From contig CAVYHJ010000026.1 of assembly GCA_963768165.1 (NCBI GenBank), forward strand, positions 124,001-188,000: 64,000 nt of DNA. Direction: 5' to 3'. Position 1 is the first letter of the stretch. Every line of letters begins with the position of its first letter. Below, piece after piece: positions 8,953-21,000 of this stretch. The translations under genes were made by a program, and so were the position numbers. Under the pieces are notes generated by a model that was not told where the DNA came from, ran no database searches, and saw only the letters and a program-made list of their open reading frames with translations. The stretch comes from CAVYHJ01 sp963768165 [NCBI: uncultured bacterium] (lineage in GTDB: Bacteria > UBP4 > UBA4092).

Positions 8953-10854
8953 ATGAACAAAATGTTTCGAATCACTTGTGTATCGTTTTTAGTATCTTTG
9001 TTTTTAGCTTTATCTTTTTGTTCTGCCATTGGTCCCCAAAATGTGACCGTGGTGGGACGGACAGTGGGATATTATAGCGACGTTGCCATCCAAGGGAATT
9101 ATGCCTACATTGCCGAGGGCGGTGGTTTGAGTATATTTGATATCAGTGCTCCTGCCAGTCCTCAATTAGTTGGAATGGTAACATTACCAGAATTTGCCTA
9201 TGGGGTTGCAGTGAGTGGAGATTATGCTTATGTCGCAGATTATGGTTCCGGATTGCAGATTATCAATGTCAGCAATCCTGCTCAACCGACTCTAGTAGGG
9301 GCCTATGCTGCACTGGGTTCTGCCTTAGGTGTTGCCGTGAGTTCCACCTTCGCCTATGTGGCAGATTATGGTTCCGGATTACAAGTTGTTAATATCAGCG
9401 ATCCTGCGCATCCGACTCTGGCAGGATACTATTTTACGGCAGGCTATGCCAATAGTGTTGCGGTGAGTGGAAACTATGCCTATGTGGATGTAGCGGGGGT
9501 TAGTACTACCTGGTTACAGATATTCGATGTCAGCACTCCAGCGAATCCGACTCTAACAGGGTCGTGTGTCACCCCGGGCGAAGCTTCTGGGGTTGCCGTG
9601 AGTTCCACCTTCGCCTATGTGGCAGATGGGGTGTATAACGGCACAGGGTTTCTACAGATTATCAATATCAGTACAGCGTCTAACCCGACTCTCGCCGGTT
9701 CCTGCGGTACACCGGGCTTTGCTGTTGATATCAAGGTGAGTGGGAACTATGCCTATATGGCGTATGGTTCCGGATTACAAATTGTTAATATCAGCAATCC
9801 TTATTCACCGGCTACGGTAGGGTCCTTAGATACGCCGACCTATGCGGGTAGACTTGCAATGAGCGGGAACTATGCCTTTGTGGCAGATGGATATTCCGGA
9901 TTACAGATTATCAATACCAGTACTCCTGCTACACCGACTCTCGGCGGGTCCTATGCTACGCTGAACTCTTCCATGAGCATTGCTTTGCATGGGAACTACG
10001 CCTATGTGGCAGATGGGTATTCCGGATTACAAATTGTTAATATCAGCAATCCTGCTTTACCGGCTATGACCGGGGCCTATGTTACGCCGGACTATGCTCA
10101 AGGGGTTACCGTCAGGGGAAACTATGTTTATGTGACGGATTTTTCCCCCGCCTTAGAGATTATTAATGTCAGCACTCCTACGCACCCGACTCTAACCGGG
10201 TCACTTACCATGTCGGATTTTGCCCAGGGTGTTGCCCTGAGTGGGGAATACGCCTATGTGGCAGATTTTACTGCCGGGTTACAGATCGTAGATATCTCCA
10301 CTCCTACTTCCCCGATATTAGCCGGGTTCTATTCTACGCCAGACGAAGCCATGGGGGTCGCGGTCAGTGGAAATTATGCCTATATAGTAGAGGGCGGGCT
10401 GGGTCATTTCTCCGGGTTAGAGGTTGTCAGTATCATCGATCCTTCTACCCCGACTCTGGTAGGGACCTATACTACCGCGGGTCCTGCCGATGCGATCGCG
10501 TTAGGGAACTACGCCTGTGTGGCGGATTATGATAATTCCGGGTTGCAGATGATTGATATCTCCAATCGTTCTTTACCGATTCTAGAAGGGTCCTTGGGAG
10601 TGCCGGGCTATGCCTTAAGTGTCGCGGTGAGTGGCAACTATGTCTATTTGGGAGATGATGCCGGGTTACGGGTTATAGATATCAGCAATCCAGCACATCC
10701 GACTCTGGCAGGGTACTATCCTTTGTCGGACTCTGCCAATGGAATCGCGATGAAGGGGACATCCGATGCTTATGTCGCAGATAATACTAACGGGTTATGG
10801 ATATTGAGGTTTTCACCAGCTACAGGGGTTTATCCTTGGGAGTATTTCGAATAG
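8953..10854 (+). CDS. Secreted LVIVD-repeat beta-propeller protein (second of a pair)
   Basis: A 633-residue paralogue of the upstream protein: signal peptide MNKMFRITCVSFLVSLFLAL ending near SFCSA, then 13 full and one terminal half LVIVD repeats and the shared C-terminal block ending WEYFE. The block NYAYIAEGGGLSI and the VVGRT stretch after the signal peptide are shared with the first copy, while the middle repeats have diverged. AAGGAGG lies before the ATG. Predicted as an exported double propeller; function unknown. LVIVD repeats reappear in the giant protein at 12075, so the three may act at the same surface. Confidence 0.8.
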   Translation: MNKMFRITCVSFLVSLFLALSFCSAIGPQNVTVVGRTVGYYSDVAIQGNYAYIAEGGGLSIFDISAPASPQLVGMVTLPEFAYGVAVSGDYAYVADYGSGLQIINVSNPAQPTLVGAYAALGSALGVAVSSTFAYVADYGSGLQVVNISDPAHPTLAGYYFTAGYANSVAVSGNYAYVDVAGVSTTWLQIFDVSTPANPTLTGSCVTPGEASGVAVSSTFAYVADGVYNGTGFLQIINISTASNPTLAGSCGTPGFAVDIKVSGNYAYMAYGSGLQIVNISNPYSPATVGSLDTPTYAGRLAMSGNYAFVADGYSGLQIINTSTPATPTLGGSYATLNSSMSIALHGNYAYVADGYSGLQIVNISNPALPAMTGAYVTPDYAQGVTVRGNYVYVTDFSPALEIINVSTPTHPTLTGSLTMSDFAQGVALSGEYAYVADFTAGLQIVDISTPTSPILAGFYSTPDEAMGVAVSGNYAYIVEGGLGHFSGLEVVSIIDPSTPTLVGTYTTAGPADAIALGNYACVADYDNSGLQMIDISNRSLPILEGSLGVPGYALSVAVSGNYVYLGDDAGLRVIDISNPAHPTLAGYYPLSDSANGIAMKGTSDAYVADNTNGLWILRFSPATGVYPWEYFE

Positions 10855-11170
10855 CACAGGAGGATTACTTGGGGGATGGATAAGTTTATATTCCATCCTC
10901 CTCGTACAAAGGTCTCTACGATTTCTTAGGGATGGTTAAATTTGGGAAATGGATAGGCTGTAAAATCGCTTTTATAGAGGGGAGTATTGGGAGGGTAACC
11001 TAAGAGGGTCAGACCCTCCTAGGTATTGCTCTGTACCTGAACCGGTTCTTTTAGGTATTTAGAAGGGATGAAAGGGTGATGTAGGGGAAACCTGTTATCC
11101 TAAAAACTGTTGTTACAGGTATCTTGAATGCAATTTCAGTATAAGGAGGGGAAGGATAATTTGTTTTATA
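10855..11170. other. Intergenic region with palindromes, no gene seen
   Basis: 316 bp between convergent genes. It contains a GGATGGA-11nt-TCCATCC hairpin just after the LVIVD stop (possible terminator, without a T-tract), the GAGGGTC-A-GACCCTC palindrome at 10998-11024, and a CCTGT/ACAGG hairpin near 11090. No coding potential is evident. Confidence 0.5.
10998..11024. repeat. GAGGGTC-A-GACCCTC palindrome
   Basis: A 27-bp inverted repeat with perfect 7-bp inner arms around a single A, one mismatch, then further pairing (ACCTA/TAGGT). It resembles REP-like intergenic palindromes. Confidence 0.5.
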
Positions 11171-11590
11171 TTATAAGGTGATGGGAGTGCCGGGGCTCCA
11201 TTGGCTCCCATCAGTAAAGTATTCTTTTTTCCAGATAGGAACTTTCTTTTTGATTTCATCAATCAGGAAGCGGGAGGCGGAGTAGGCATCCACGCGATGG
11301 GAAGAGGAAACATAAATGGCGATGCTGGGTTCGGTAAGTTCAATTCGTCCCAAGCGATGTTGCAAAGCGATATGATGAACCGGCCATTTTTCATACGCTT
11401 GTTTTACCAAGTCATCAATCATTTTCTCTGCCATCGTCTCATGCGCTTCATATTCCAAATATTTTACATCCTTGCCTTCCGAGTGATTGCGAATGATGCC
11501 TAAAAATGTGACAATTGCGCCTGCTTTGGGATCTGCCACTTCCATCATCAATACATTCAAATCAATAGGTTTTCGGATCAGGTAACTCAT
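11171..11590 (-). CDS. moaE: Molybdopterin synthase catalytic subunit
   Basis: A 139-residue MoaE, the large subunit that transfers sulfur from MoaD thiocarboxylate to cyclic pyranopterin monophosphate. LEYEAHETMAEKMI, HRLGRIELTEPSIAI, SSSHRVDAYSA and the lysine-rich KKKVPIWKKEYF active-site stretch are all typical. It follows moaD on the minus strand, separated by a 7-bp repeat array of about 18 nt. No other Mo-cofactor gene is in the window, so the remaining pathway must lie elsewhere. Confidence 0.93.
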   Translation of the reverse strand: MSYLIRKPIDLNVLMMEVADPKAGAIVTFLGIIRNHSEGKDVKYLEYEAHETMAEKMIDDLVKQAYEKWPVHHIALQHRLGRIELTEPSIAIYVSSSHRVDAYSASRFLIDEIKKKVPIWKKEYFTDGSQWSPGTPITL

Positions 11591-11591
11591 A

Positions 11592-11619
11592 AGTCTAAAG
11601 TCTAAAATTTAGAGTTCAA
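11592..11619. repeat. Heptamer tandem array spanning the moaD stop codon
   Basis: Four 7-bp periods on the plus strand: AGTCTAA, AGTCTAA, AATTTAG, AGTTCAA. It fills the moaD-moaE gap and contains the moaD stop codon and most of the codons following the Gly-Gly. Confidence 0.75.
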
Positions 11620-11866
11620 TTGTTCCTCCACTAACGGGGGGAATGACAGCTATTTCTGCATTTTCAGGAATTATCTCATCGGGCATTAAATAATTCTCAT
11701 TCACGGCAATGGCAGATTTCTCAATGGTTCTTTTCAATTGCGGATACTTTTTTCCCAATTGTTCCAACAAATCTTTTCCGGTACTCTTATCCGGTAAATC
11801 CAGTTCAATAAAATCAACTTTGGCAATATCTCTTAATATGGCGAATAATCGGATTTTGTATTTCAT
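11609..11866 (-). CDS. moaD: Molybdopterin synthase sulfur carrier subunit with a C-terminal extension
   Basis: About 85 residues from ATG 11866 (MKYKIRLFAILRD), the usual MoaD N-terminus; the open frame extends 18 codons further upstream. This is the ubiquitin-like small subunit whose C-terminal Gly-Gly is adenylated and thiocarboxylated. AVIPPVSGG is present, but instead of stopping after GG the frame continues TIEL before the stop. Those extra codons fall in a heptamer repeat array. Activity would need trimming of four residues (compare QbsE or the MoaX fusion), or the copy is impaired. It is followed by moaE. Confidence 0.85.
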   Translation of the reverse strand: MKYKIRLFAILRDIAKVDFIELDLPDKSTGKDLLEQLGKKYPQLKRTIEKSAIAVNENYLMPDEIIPENAEIAVIPPVSGGTIEL

Positions 11867-11933
11867 ATTCAAAAGATTAACGGAGATATTCATTGGTGTC
11901 AATAAGCGTTGAAAAATCAAGTAATTTAATTTC

Positions 11934-11962
11934 TTGACATAAGATTTTTGATGGCCTATACT
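11934..11962 (+). promoter_or_regulatory. Near-consensus sigma70 promoter of the giant PKD gene
   Basis: TTGACA, 17 bp, TATACT, leaving an AT-rich leader of about 105 nt before the ATG at 12075, with AAAGG near the start codon. The strong match suggests substantial expression. Confidence 0.7.
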
Positions 11963-12074
11963 AACGATAATTGCAAAACCGGTCTAAACTCGAATATTTG
12001 TTATTATTTATTATAATGTACATGGAGAAGTTTTCTAAAAAAGGTTTTAAAATATAGAATAAAGTAAAGGCAAC

Positions 12075-15000
12075 ATGAAAAAAATTGCTCTTGTAATAGT
12101 TATTAGTTTCATGATGTTGGTTTGTGGGATTGGGGTTATCCATGCCAGCCCGATGTTGGATGGAACACTGGATGCATCCCCGTATACCTTGGCGTATGCA
12201 ACAACCGCCGGAGCACATTCCTGTTTTGGAGGAGCAAATAATTGCTCCGCTATTTATTACTCCTATGATGCCAACAGTGTCTATTTCTTTGTCACAGCAA
12301 ATATTGATGGTACCGGTAATGGGTTGATATTATTGGTAGGTTCATCTGCCGCAGCGGGTTATAACGCGGGATGGAATCTGGGGGATGTCGTCAGCGCTTC
12401 AGGAAATGGCGTCTTTACTTTAGGTTCTGGCGCTAATGGTAATTGGGAGATGGATTTCCCTGTCAACGTGGGTATCGAAGTCAATGCTTTTGGGGGTACT
12501 ACACCCAGCGGCGGCAACCTTTTCTATGTAAATGATGCTATTTATTTTAATGCAAGTTCTTTTGCGACCAGCGGATATATTGGTGGGATAAGTTCCAACG
12601 GCGGGGTCGTATCGGGAGGTATCGGTGTATCCCAAGCTATCGTTTCCTATGATAATTCTGGAAATTCTAGCGGACCAGGAAATAGCACAGGGTTAGAAGT
12701 GGCTTTTCCTCGTGTCGGTTCTGCTTTGGGTACTCTTACATCCGGTGTGGTATTAAAAGCGTTTGCTATCATAGTTAGTAACACAGGATATTTCAGCAAT
12801 TGTGGTGTTCCCACTAATTTTCCCAGTGGATGTCCCGGAGATAATCCTAATTTTGGTTCGGCAGGATTAGAAAATCCCGGTCCTAATAATGTTACTACAT
12901 CTCCATTGGAAGATTTTCCATCCGCAGGTTTTTCTGCTTCTCCACAAAGTGGTTTTGGGGCATTAACCGTCGTATTTTCTGATACCTCTTATGGAATTAT
13001 CACCGGCTGGAACTGGGATTTTGGTGACGGCAATAGTACGACCATCCAGAATCCAACATATGTTTATGGGACAGTAGTTGCACCAACAACCTATGTAGTC
13101 ACCTTAATTGTAAATAATTTATTGGGTACCAGTACCGCGACAACCAATATCTCCGTTACAGAAGAAGGCGCAAATGCCTCATTTACGGTGAATACAAATA
13201 GTGGGAATGGACCACTGGCCGTTACCTTCATGGATAATTCAAATTATCCGAATCCTAGTACCGCAACAACATGGACATGGGTGTTTGGCGATGGAAATAT
13301 AGGCAGTGGTGCGACCACTTCATATATCTATTCAGCAGTTACTGTACCCACAACTTATTCGGTTTTTGAAATCATTTCGACAGCTTTTGGTTTAAGTACT
13401 TCAAGTAATCAAACTATAACTGTTACAGAATCACCTTCGACAGCCGCCTTTACAGTGGATACGAGCAGCGGGAATGGACCACTGACCGTTACCTTTATGG
13501 ATAATTCAGTATATCCGACAAGTAGTTCCTTTACGACTTGGACTTGGATATTTGGTGACGGTTATACAGCAAGCAGTGCGACTACGCAACATATTTATGC
13601 AGCGGTTACCGCTACTACTAACTATACGTCCTATGAGATTGTGTCGACGTCGTTTGGTGTAAGTACTTCATCATCTCAGATTATTACTGTTGATGGTCAA
13701 GTTTCAGTTATAACTCCCACTTTAGATGGTATATTGGATTCCGGATATACATTATTATGGTCAACAACCGCTCCGGCTAGAAATGATCTCGGTACGGGGG
13801 ATAACGTTTCTGCTATTTATTATACCTATGATGCTAAGAGTGTATATTTCTTTTTCCAGGGAGCCCTAGATATTGTGGGCAATGGTATAGCTGCTTTATT
13901 TGGTTCGTCTGCGAGTAGTGGATATAATGCGGGATGGCTCCTGGGTCAGGATAGTGGATCAAATAATGCTATATTTACCTTGGGCACAAATGGTTCTTCT
14001 AATAATAATGGAGAGGGTGACTGGGGAATGGATTTCCCAGTATCGGATGGTTTATACATTGGTGGTTTTGTCAGTGATAAATATGTAAACGATGCAATCT
14101 ATGCTGGAGATGGTGTAACCAGTAGTAGTGAAACCAGTGGCTATATTGGTGACATAACATCTAATGGCCTAATAGTATCCGGCGGTGTAACTGGTGTTGC
14201 CGCTACATTTAATAATTCTGGAAATAATAGTGGATCAGGAAGTAGTAATGGGCTCGAGATTGCCTTTCCCCGTAATGGAACTTTGGGAAATTTAACAGCG
14301 GGTGCAACCGTCAGTGCTTTTGCTGTTGTGGTGAGTCACACCGGGTATTTCAGTAATGACGGTGTACCTATGAATTTCCCTGTTGGTACCGTAGGTTTTG
14401 ATATCAATTTTGACAGCACAGGTTCAACGGAAGGTCCGGGTCCAAACCATGTTACCACCCTTCCTCTTGAAGATGTTCCTTTTGCAGGATTTTCTGCTTC
14501 TACTCAAAGTGGATTTGGTGCATTGACGGTATTATTCTCTGATACGTCTTATGGAATCATCACCGGCTGGAATTGGGATTTTGGTGACGGCAATAGCACT
14601 ACTATCCAGAATCCAACATATGTTTATGGGACAGTAGCTGCACCAACAACCTATGTAGTCACCTTAATTGTAAATAATTTATTGGGTACCAGTACCGCCA
14701 CAACTGCAATTACAGTCACAGAAACCGGGCCGAGCGCGTCGTTCAGTGCGACCTCGACATCGGGATACGGACCCGTGCAATTTCAATTTAATGACGGAAC
14801 GAGTTATCCGACGGGCAGCAGTTATACGACTTGGGCCTGGGATTTCGGGGACGGTGTTGGGACCAGTAGTCTAGAGAATCCGACGTATACTTATGGTGCG
14901 GTAATGGCCCCTACGCAATATACGGTGACCTTGATTGTGACCACGCCTTTTGGAGTGAGCACCTCTATTCAGAGCAACTATATTAGTGTAAGTGAAGCTC

Positions 15001-18000
15001 GACCAACAGCGTCTTTTAGTGCGAGTTCGACATCTGGGAACGGACCTGTACAATTTCAATTTAATGACGGGTCAAGTTATCCGACACCCAGCAATACCAC
15101 GACGTGGGCTTGGGATTTTGGGGATGGGATAGGGACTAGTAGTCAGGAGAATCCGAGTTATACCTATGGGGCAGTTTTAGTTCCCACGGAATATACGGTG
15201 CAGTTGATTGTAACGACTGATTTCGGTACGAGTACGTCAACCCAGGTCAATTATATCAGTGTAAATGAGGCTGCGCCGATATCGAATTACACAGTGACCC
15301 CGAGCAGTGGGTATGGTCCGTACACGGCAGTTTTTGTAGATACCTCGGTTTATCCGACCAGTAGTTTCACGACTTTTGAATGGATCTTCGGGGATGGAAA
15401 CACTACTGGCTTTATGACTTCGACGACAACGACCTATCAATATCAGGTCGTGAGCTCTCCGACGACGTATACTTCCTGGGAGATCGTGTCGACCTCTTTT
15501 GGAGTCAGTTCATCGAGCCAGTCTGTGAATGTATTAAGTCCTGTATCTTTCAGTGTGACCCCGAATAACGGAGATGGGCCGTACACGGCGACCTTTATAG
15601 ATACTTCGAATAATCCGACGAGTAGTTACACGACGTTTGCCTGGATCTTTGGGGATGGGAACTCTACCGACTTTACGAGTTCCACGACGACGACCTATCA
15701 ATATCAGTCTGTGAGCGTACCCACGACGTATACGGCATGGGAGATTGTGAGTACATCTTTTGGAGTAGGATCATCGAGCCAGGTGGTAGGTGTCGGGGAA
15801 CCCGCGCCTGTGTCCAGTTTCACGGTCACACCGAATAGTGGTGATGGGCCGTACACCGCGACTTTTGTAGATACTTCGGTTTATCCGATCAGCAGTTACA
15901 CAACTTTTGAATGGATCTTTGGAGATGGGAATGCTGCCGACTTTACAACTTCCACGACAACGACCTATCAATACCAGGCAGTAAGCGCACCGACGACGTA
16001 CACGGCGTGGGAGATTCTCTCCACGTCTTTTGGCGTGAGTTCCTCGAGTCAGCCAGTGAGTGTGACGGAAGCGGGGCCGGTGGTTAATTTCACGGTTACT
16101 CCGAATTCTGGTAATGGGCCGTACATAGCGACGTTTATAGATACTTCTATTTACCCGACGAGCAGTTTCACGACTTTTGAATGGATCTTCGGGGATGGGA
16201 ATGCTACCGACTTTACGACTTCTACCACGACGAGTTATCAATATCAGGCAGTGAGCGCGCCCACGACGTATACGGCATGGGAGATTGTGTCCACATCCTT
16301 TGGAGTAAGTTCCTCAAGCCAGTCTGTTAATGTCACAGAATCCGGACCGAGTACGTCGTTCACGGGGACTCCGTTAAGCGGATATGGCGCATTGACAGTG
16401 AACTTCACGGATGGAACGAGTTATCCGACGGGCAGCAGTTATACGACTTGGGCCTGGGATTTCGGGGACGGGATTGGGACCAGTAGTCTAGAGAATCCGA
16501 CGTATACTTATGGTGCGGTAATGGCCCCTACGCAATATACGGTGACCTTGATTGTGACCACGCCTTTTGGAGTGAGCACCTCTATTCAGAGCAACTATAT
16601 TAGTGTAAGTGAAGCTCGACCAACAGCGTCTTTTAGTGCGAGTTCGACATCTGGGAACGGACCTGTACAATTTCAATTTAATGACGGGTCAAGTTATCCG
16701 ACACCCAGCAATACCACGACGTGGGCTTGGGATTTTGGGGATGGGATAGGGACTAGTAGTCAGGAGAATCCGAGTTATACCTATGGGGCAGTTTTAGTTC
16801 CCACGGAATATACGGTGCAGTTGATTGTAACGACTGATTTCGGTACGAGTACGTCAACCCAGGTCAATTATATCAGTGTAAATGAGGCTGCGCCGATATC
16901 GAATTACACGGTGACCCCGAGCAGTGGGTATGGTCCGTACACGGCAGTTTTTGTAGATACCTCGGTTTATCCGACCAGTAGTTTCACGACTTTTGAATGG
17001 ATCTTCGGGGATGGAAACACTACTGGCTTTATGACTTCGACGACAACGACCTATCAATATCAGGTAGTAAGCGCGCCAACGACGTATACTTCCTGGGAGA
17101 TTGTGTCGACCTCTTTTGGAGTCAGTTCATCGAGCCAGTCTGTGAATGTATTAAGTCCTGTATCTTTCAGTGTAACCCCGAATAACGGGGATGGGCCGTA
17201 CACGGCGACCTTTGTAGATACCTCGAATAATCCGACGAGTAGTTACACGACGTTTGCCTGGATCTTTGGAGATGGGAACTCTACCGACTTTACGAGTTCC
17301 ACCACGACAACCTATCAATATCAGTCTGTGAGCGTACCCACGACCTATACGGCATGGGAGATTGTGAGTACATCTTTTGGGGTAGGGTCATCCAGCCAGG
17401 TGGTGGGTGTTGGGGAACCCGCGCCTACATCCAGTTTCACGGTCACACCGAATAGTGGTGATGGGCCGTACACCGCGACTTTTGTAGATACTTCTATTTA
17501 TCCGACGAGCAGTTACACGACCTTTGCCTGGATCTTCGGGGATGGGAACGCTGCCGACTTTACGGCATCCACGACAACGACGTATCAATATCAGGCAGTG
17601 AGCGCGCCGACGACATATACGGCGTGGGAGATTCTCTCCACCTCTTTTGGCGTGAGTTCTTCGAGTCAGCTGGTGAGTGTGACGGAAGCGGGGCCGGTGG
17701 TTTCCTTTACGGTTACTCCGAATTCTGGGAATGGTCCGTACACAGCGACATTCATAGACACTTCTATTTATCCGCCCAGTAGTTTCACGACTTTTGAATG
17801 GATCTTCGGGGATGGGAATGCTACCGACTTTACGACTTCCACGACAACGAGTTATCAATATCAGGCAGTGAGCGCACCGACGACGTACACGGCGTGGGAG
17901 ATTGTGTCCACGTCTTTTGGCGTGAGTTCTTCGAGCCAGACAGTGAGTGTGACGGAAGCCGGACCAAGCGCGTCGTTCAGCGCGAGTTCGACTTCGGGAT

Positions 18001-21000
18001 ACGGATCTTTGCCGATTCAATTTACTGATGGGACGGTTTATCCGACGAGTAGTGCTTATACGACTTGGGCGTGGGATTTCGGGGACGGTGTTGGGACCAG
18101 TAGTCTAGAGAATCCGACGTATACTTATGGTGCGGTAATGGCCCCTACGCAATATACGGTGACCTTGATTGTGACCACGCCTTTTGGAGTGAGCACCTCT
18201 ATTCAGATCAACTATATTAGTGTAAGTGAAGCTCGACCAACAGCGTCTTTTAGTGCGAGTTCGACATCTGGGAACGGACCTGTACAATTTCAATTTAATG
18301 ACGGGTCAAGTTATCCGGCACCCAGCAATACCACGACGTGGGCTTGGGATTTTGGGGATGGTATTGGGACTAGTAGTCAGGAGAATCCGAGTTATACCTA
18401 TGGGGCAGTTTTAGTTCCCACGGAATATACGGTGCAGTTGATTGTAACGACTGATTTCGGTACGAGCACGTCAACCCAGGTCAATTATATCAGTGTAAAT
18501 GAGGCTGCGCCGATATCGAATTACACAGTGACCCCGAGCAGTGGGTATGGTCCGTACACGGCAGTTTTTGTAGATACCTCGGTTTATCCGACCAGTAGTT
18601 TCACGACTTTTGAATGGGTCTTTGGGGATGGAAACACTACCGGCTTTATGACTTCGACGACAACGACCTATCAATATCAGGTAGTAAGCGCGCCAACGAC
18701 GTATACTTCCTGGGAGATTGTGTCGACCTCTTTTGGAGTCAGTTCATCGAGCCAGTCTGTGAATGTATTAAGTCCTGTATCTTTCAGTGTAACCCCGAAT
18801 AACGGGGATGGGCCGTACACGGCGACCTTTGTAGATACCTCGAATAATCCGACGAGTAGTTACACGACGTTTGCCTGGATCTTTGGAGATGGGAACTCTA
18901 CCGACTTTACGAGTTCCACCACGACAACCTATCAATATCAGTCTGTGAGCGTACCCACGACCTATACGGCATGGGAGATTGTGAGTACATCTTTTGGGGT
19001 AGGGTCATCCAGCCAGGTGGTGGGTGTTGGGGAACCCGCGCCTACATCCAGTTTCACGGTCACACCGAATAGTGGTGATGGGCCGTACACCGCGACTTTT
19101 GTAGATACTTCTATTTATCCGACGAGCAGTTACACGACCTTTGCCTGGATCTTCGGGGATGGGAACGCTGCCGACTTTACGGCATCCACGACAACGACGT
19201 ATCAATATCAGGCAGTGAGCGCGCCGACGACATATACGGCGTGGGAGATTCTCTCCACCTCTTTTGGCGTGAGTTCTTCGAGTCAGCTGGTGAGTGTGAC
19301 GGAAGCGGGGCCGGTGGTTTCCTTTACGGTTACTCCGAATTCTGGGAATGGTCCGTACACAGCGACATTCATAGACACTTCTATTTATCCGCCCAGTAGT
19401 TTCACGACTTTTGAATGGATCTTCGGGGATGGGAATGCTACCGACTTTACGACTTCCACGACAACGAGTTATCAATATCAGGCAGTGAGCGCACCGACGA
19501 CGTACACGGCGTGGGAGATTGTGTCCACGTCTTTTGGCGTGAGTTCTTCGAGCCAGACAGTGAGTGTGACGGAAGCCGGAGCAGTGGCTGGATTCTATGG
19601 GAGTCCCTTGAGCGGATATGGACCATTAACGGTAAACTTCACCGACACGTCATTGAATAATCCGACGAGTTGGAATTGGAGTTTTGGGGATGGCGGAACA
19701 GATACGATAGACCAGAATCCACAGTATGTCTATGTACCTGTGAGTGCGCCGACCAGTTATACCGTGACGTTAATCGTGAGCAATGCCTTCGGTTCGAGCA
19801 CAGCAACTGCTTTGAATTATATTTCTGTTTCGGAACCTTTGTTGAATATAACAGCAAATCCACCATTGGGAGGTTCCGTTAGTCCGGCAAGTGGGTATTA
19901 TATGTTAGGTACGACCGTAACCTGTTTAGCAACACCGAGTACGAGTAGTGGATATGTGTTTACAGGATGGACGGGCGATTTAACCGGCAATGTGAATCCA
20001 CAAACATTGCTAATGGATACGGCAAAGAATGTGGTGGCGAATTTTGCGACGTGGGTGAGTGTGACAGTCAATTCCATTCCTCCGGGTCTAACGGTAGTTG
20101 TGAATGGCACTAATCAAATAACCCCGTACAGTTTTGTTACCGCGCCGGATTCTTGCTTTACGATAGGTGTGGTTACGACTCAACCAGGCGGTATAGGCAC
20201 ACAATATGTCTATGGTTCATGGGATGACGGCGGATTGACCACGCATACCGTTTGTCTTTCTTCCAATACTACATTTACAGCGATTTTCAATACGCAATAT
20301 TATTTATCTCTCGTTGCCAATCCATCTACCGCCGGTACTTTCAGTCCGAGCAGTGGATGGTACTACAGTGGAACAACGTTAAATCTTCAAGCGATCGCGA
20401 CCGCCGGCTATGTCTTTAACCATTGGACAGGAGACCTGGTTGGATTTAATAACCCGACAACCATTGTGATGAATACCTTTAAGAATATTACAGGTAATTT
20501 TAATTCGGGTGTAATGGTAACGGTATATTCGAACGTTCCCAGTGCAACGGTTGTGGTGGGAGGCGTGGTGGAAACCACACCTTACTCATTTGCAACGACG
20601 GTTGACGCCTGTTTTGATATTAATGCTATTTCTCCACAATCTCCCGGCGCGGGAACACAATATTCTTATGATTCATGGAGTGATAGCGGCGGTCAGGATC
20701 ATACTGTTTGTGCGCCTGTGGATACAACCTTAACCGTCTATTTTGACACGCAATATTATTTGACAACCCAAGTAAACCCGGCAGGAAGCGGTACCATTAA
20801 TCCACCGAGCGGATGGTATACTGCCAATACCGTATTATCCTGTTTGGCGATTCCGGGTTCGTCTCAATTATTCAGTGGATGGAGTGGAAATTTAAGCGGG
20901 TCATCCAATCCACAAAACCTGTCAATGAATACCGCCAAGACGATTATCGCCAATTTCAGTACATCTACTATCAGCTATCTTATCAGCGGATATGTATATA

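Noticed and set aside
15771-19475. Long minus-strand frames (156-210 codons) opposite the PKD units
   Set aside because: They repeat with the 1617-bp unit, are Arg/Ser-rich shadows of the PKD coding bias and match nothing plausible.
14729-19582. Regularly spaced direct repeats as a CRISPR array
   Set aside because: Period is 1617 bp within one long coding frame; no short repeat-spacer structure and no cas genes.
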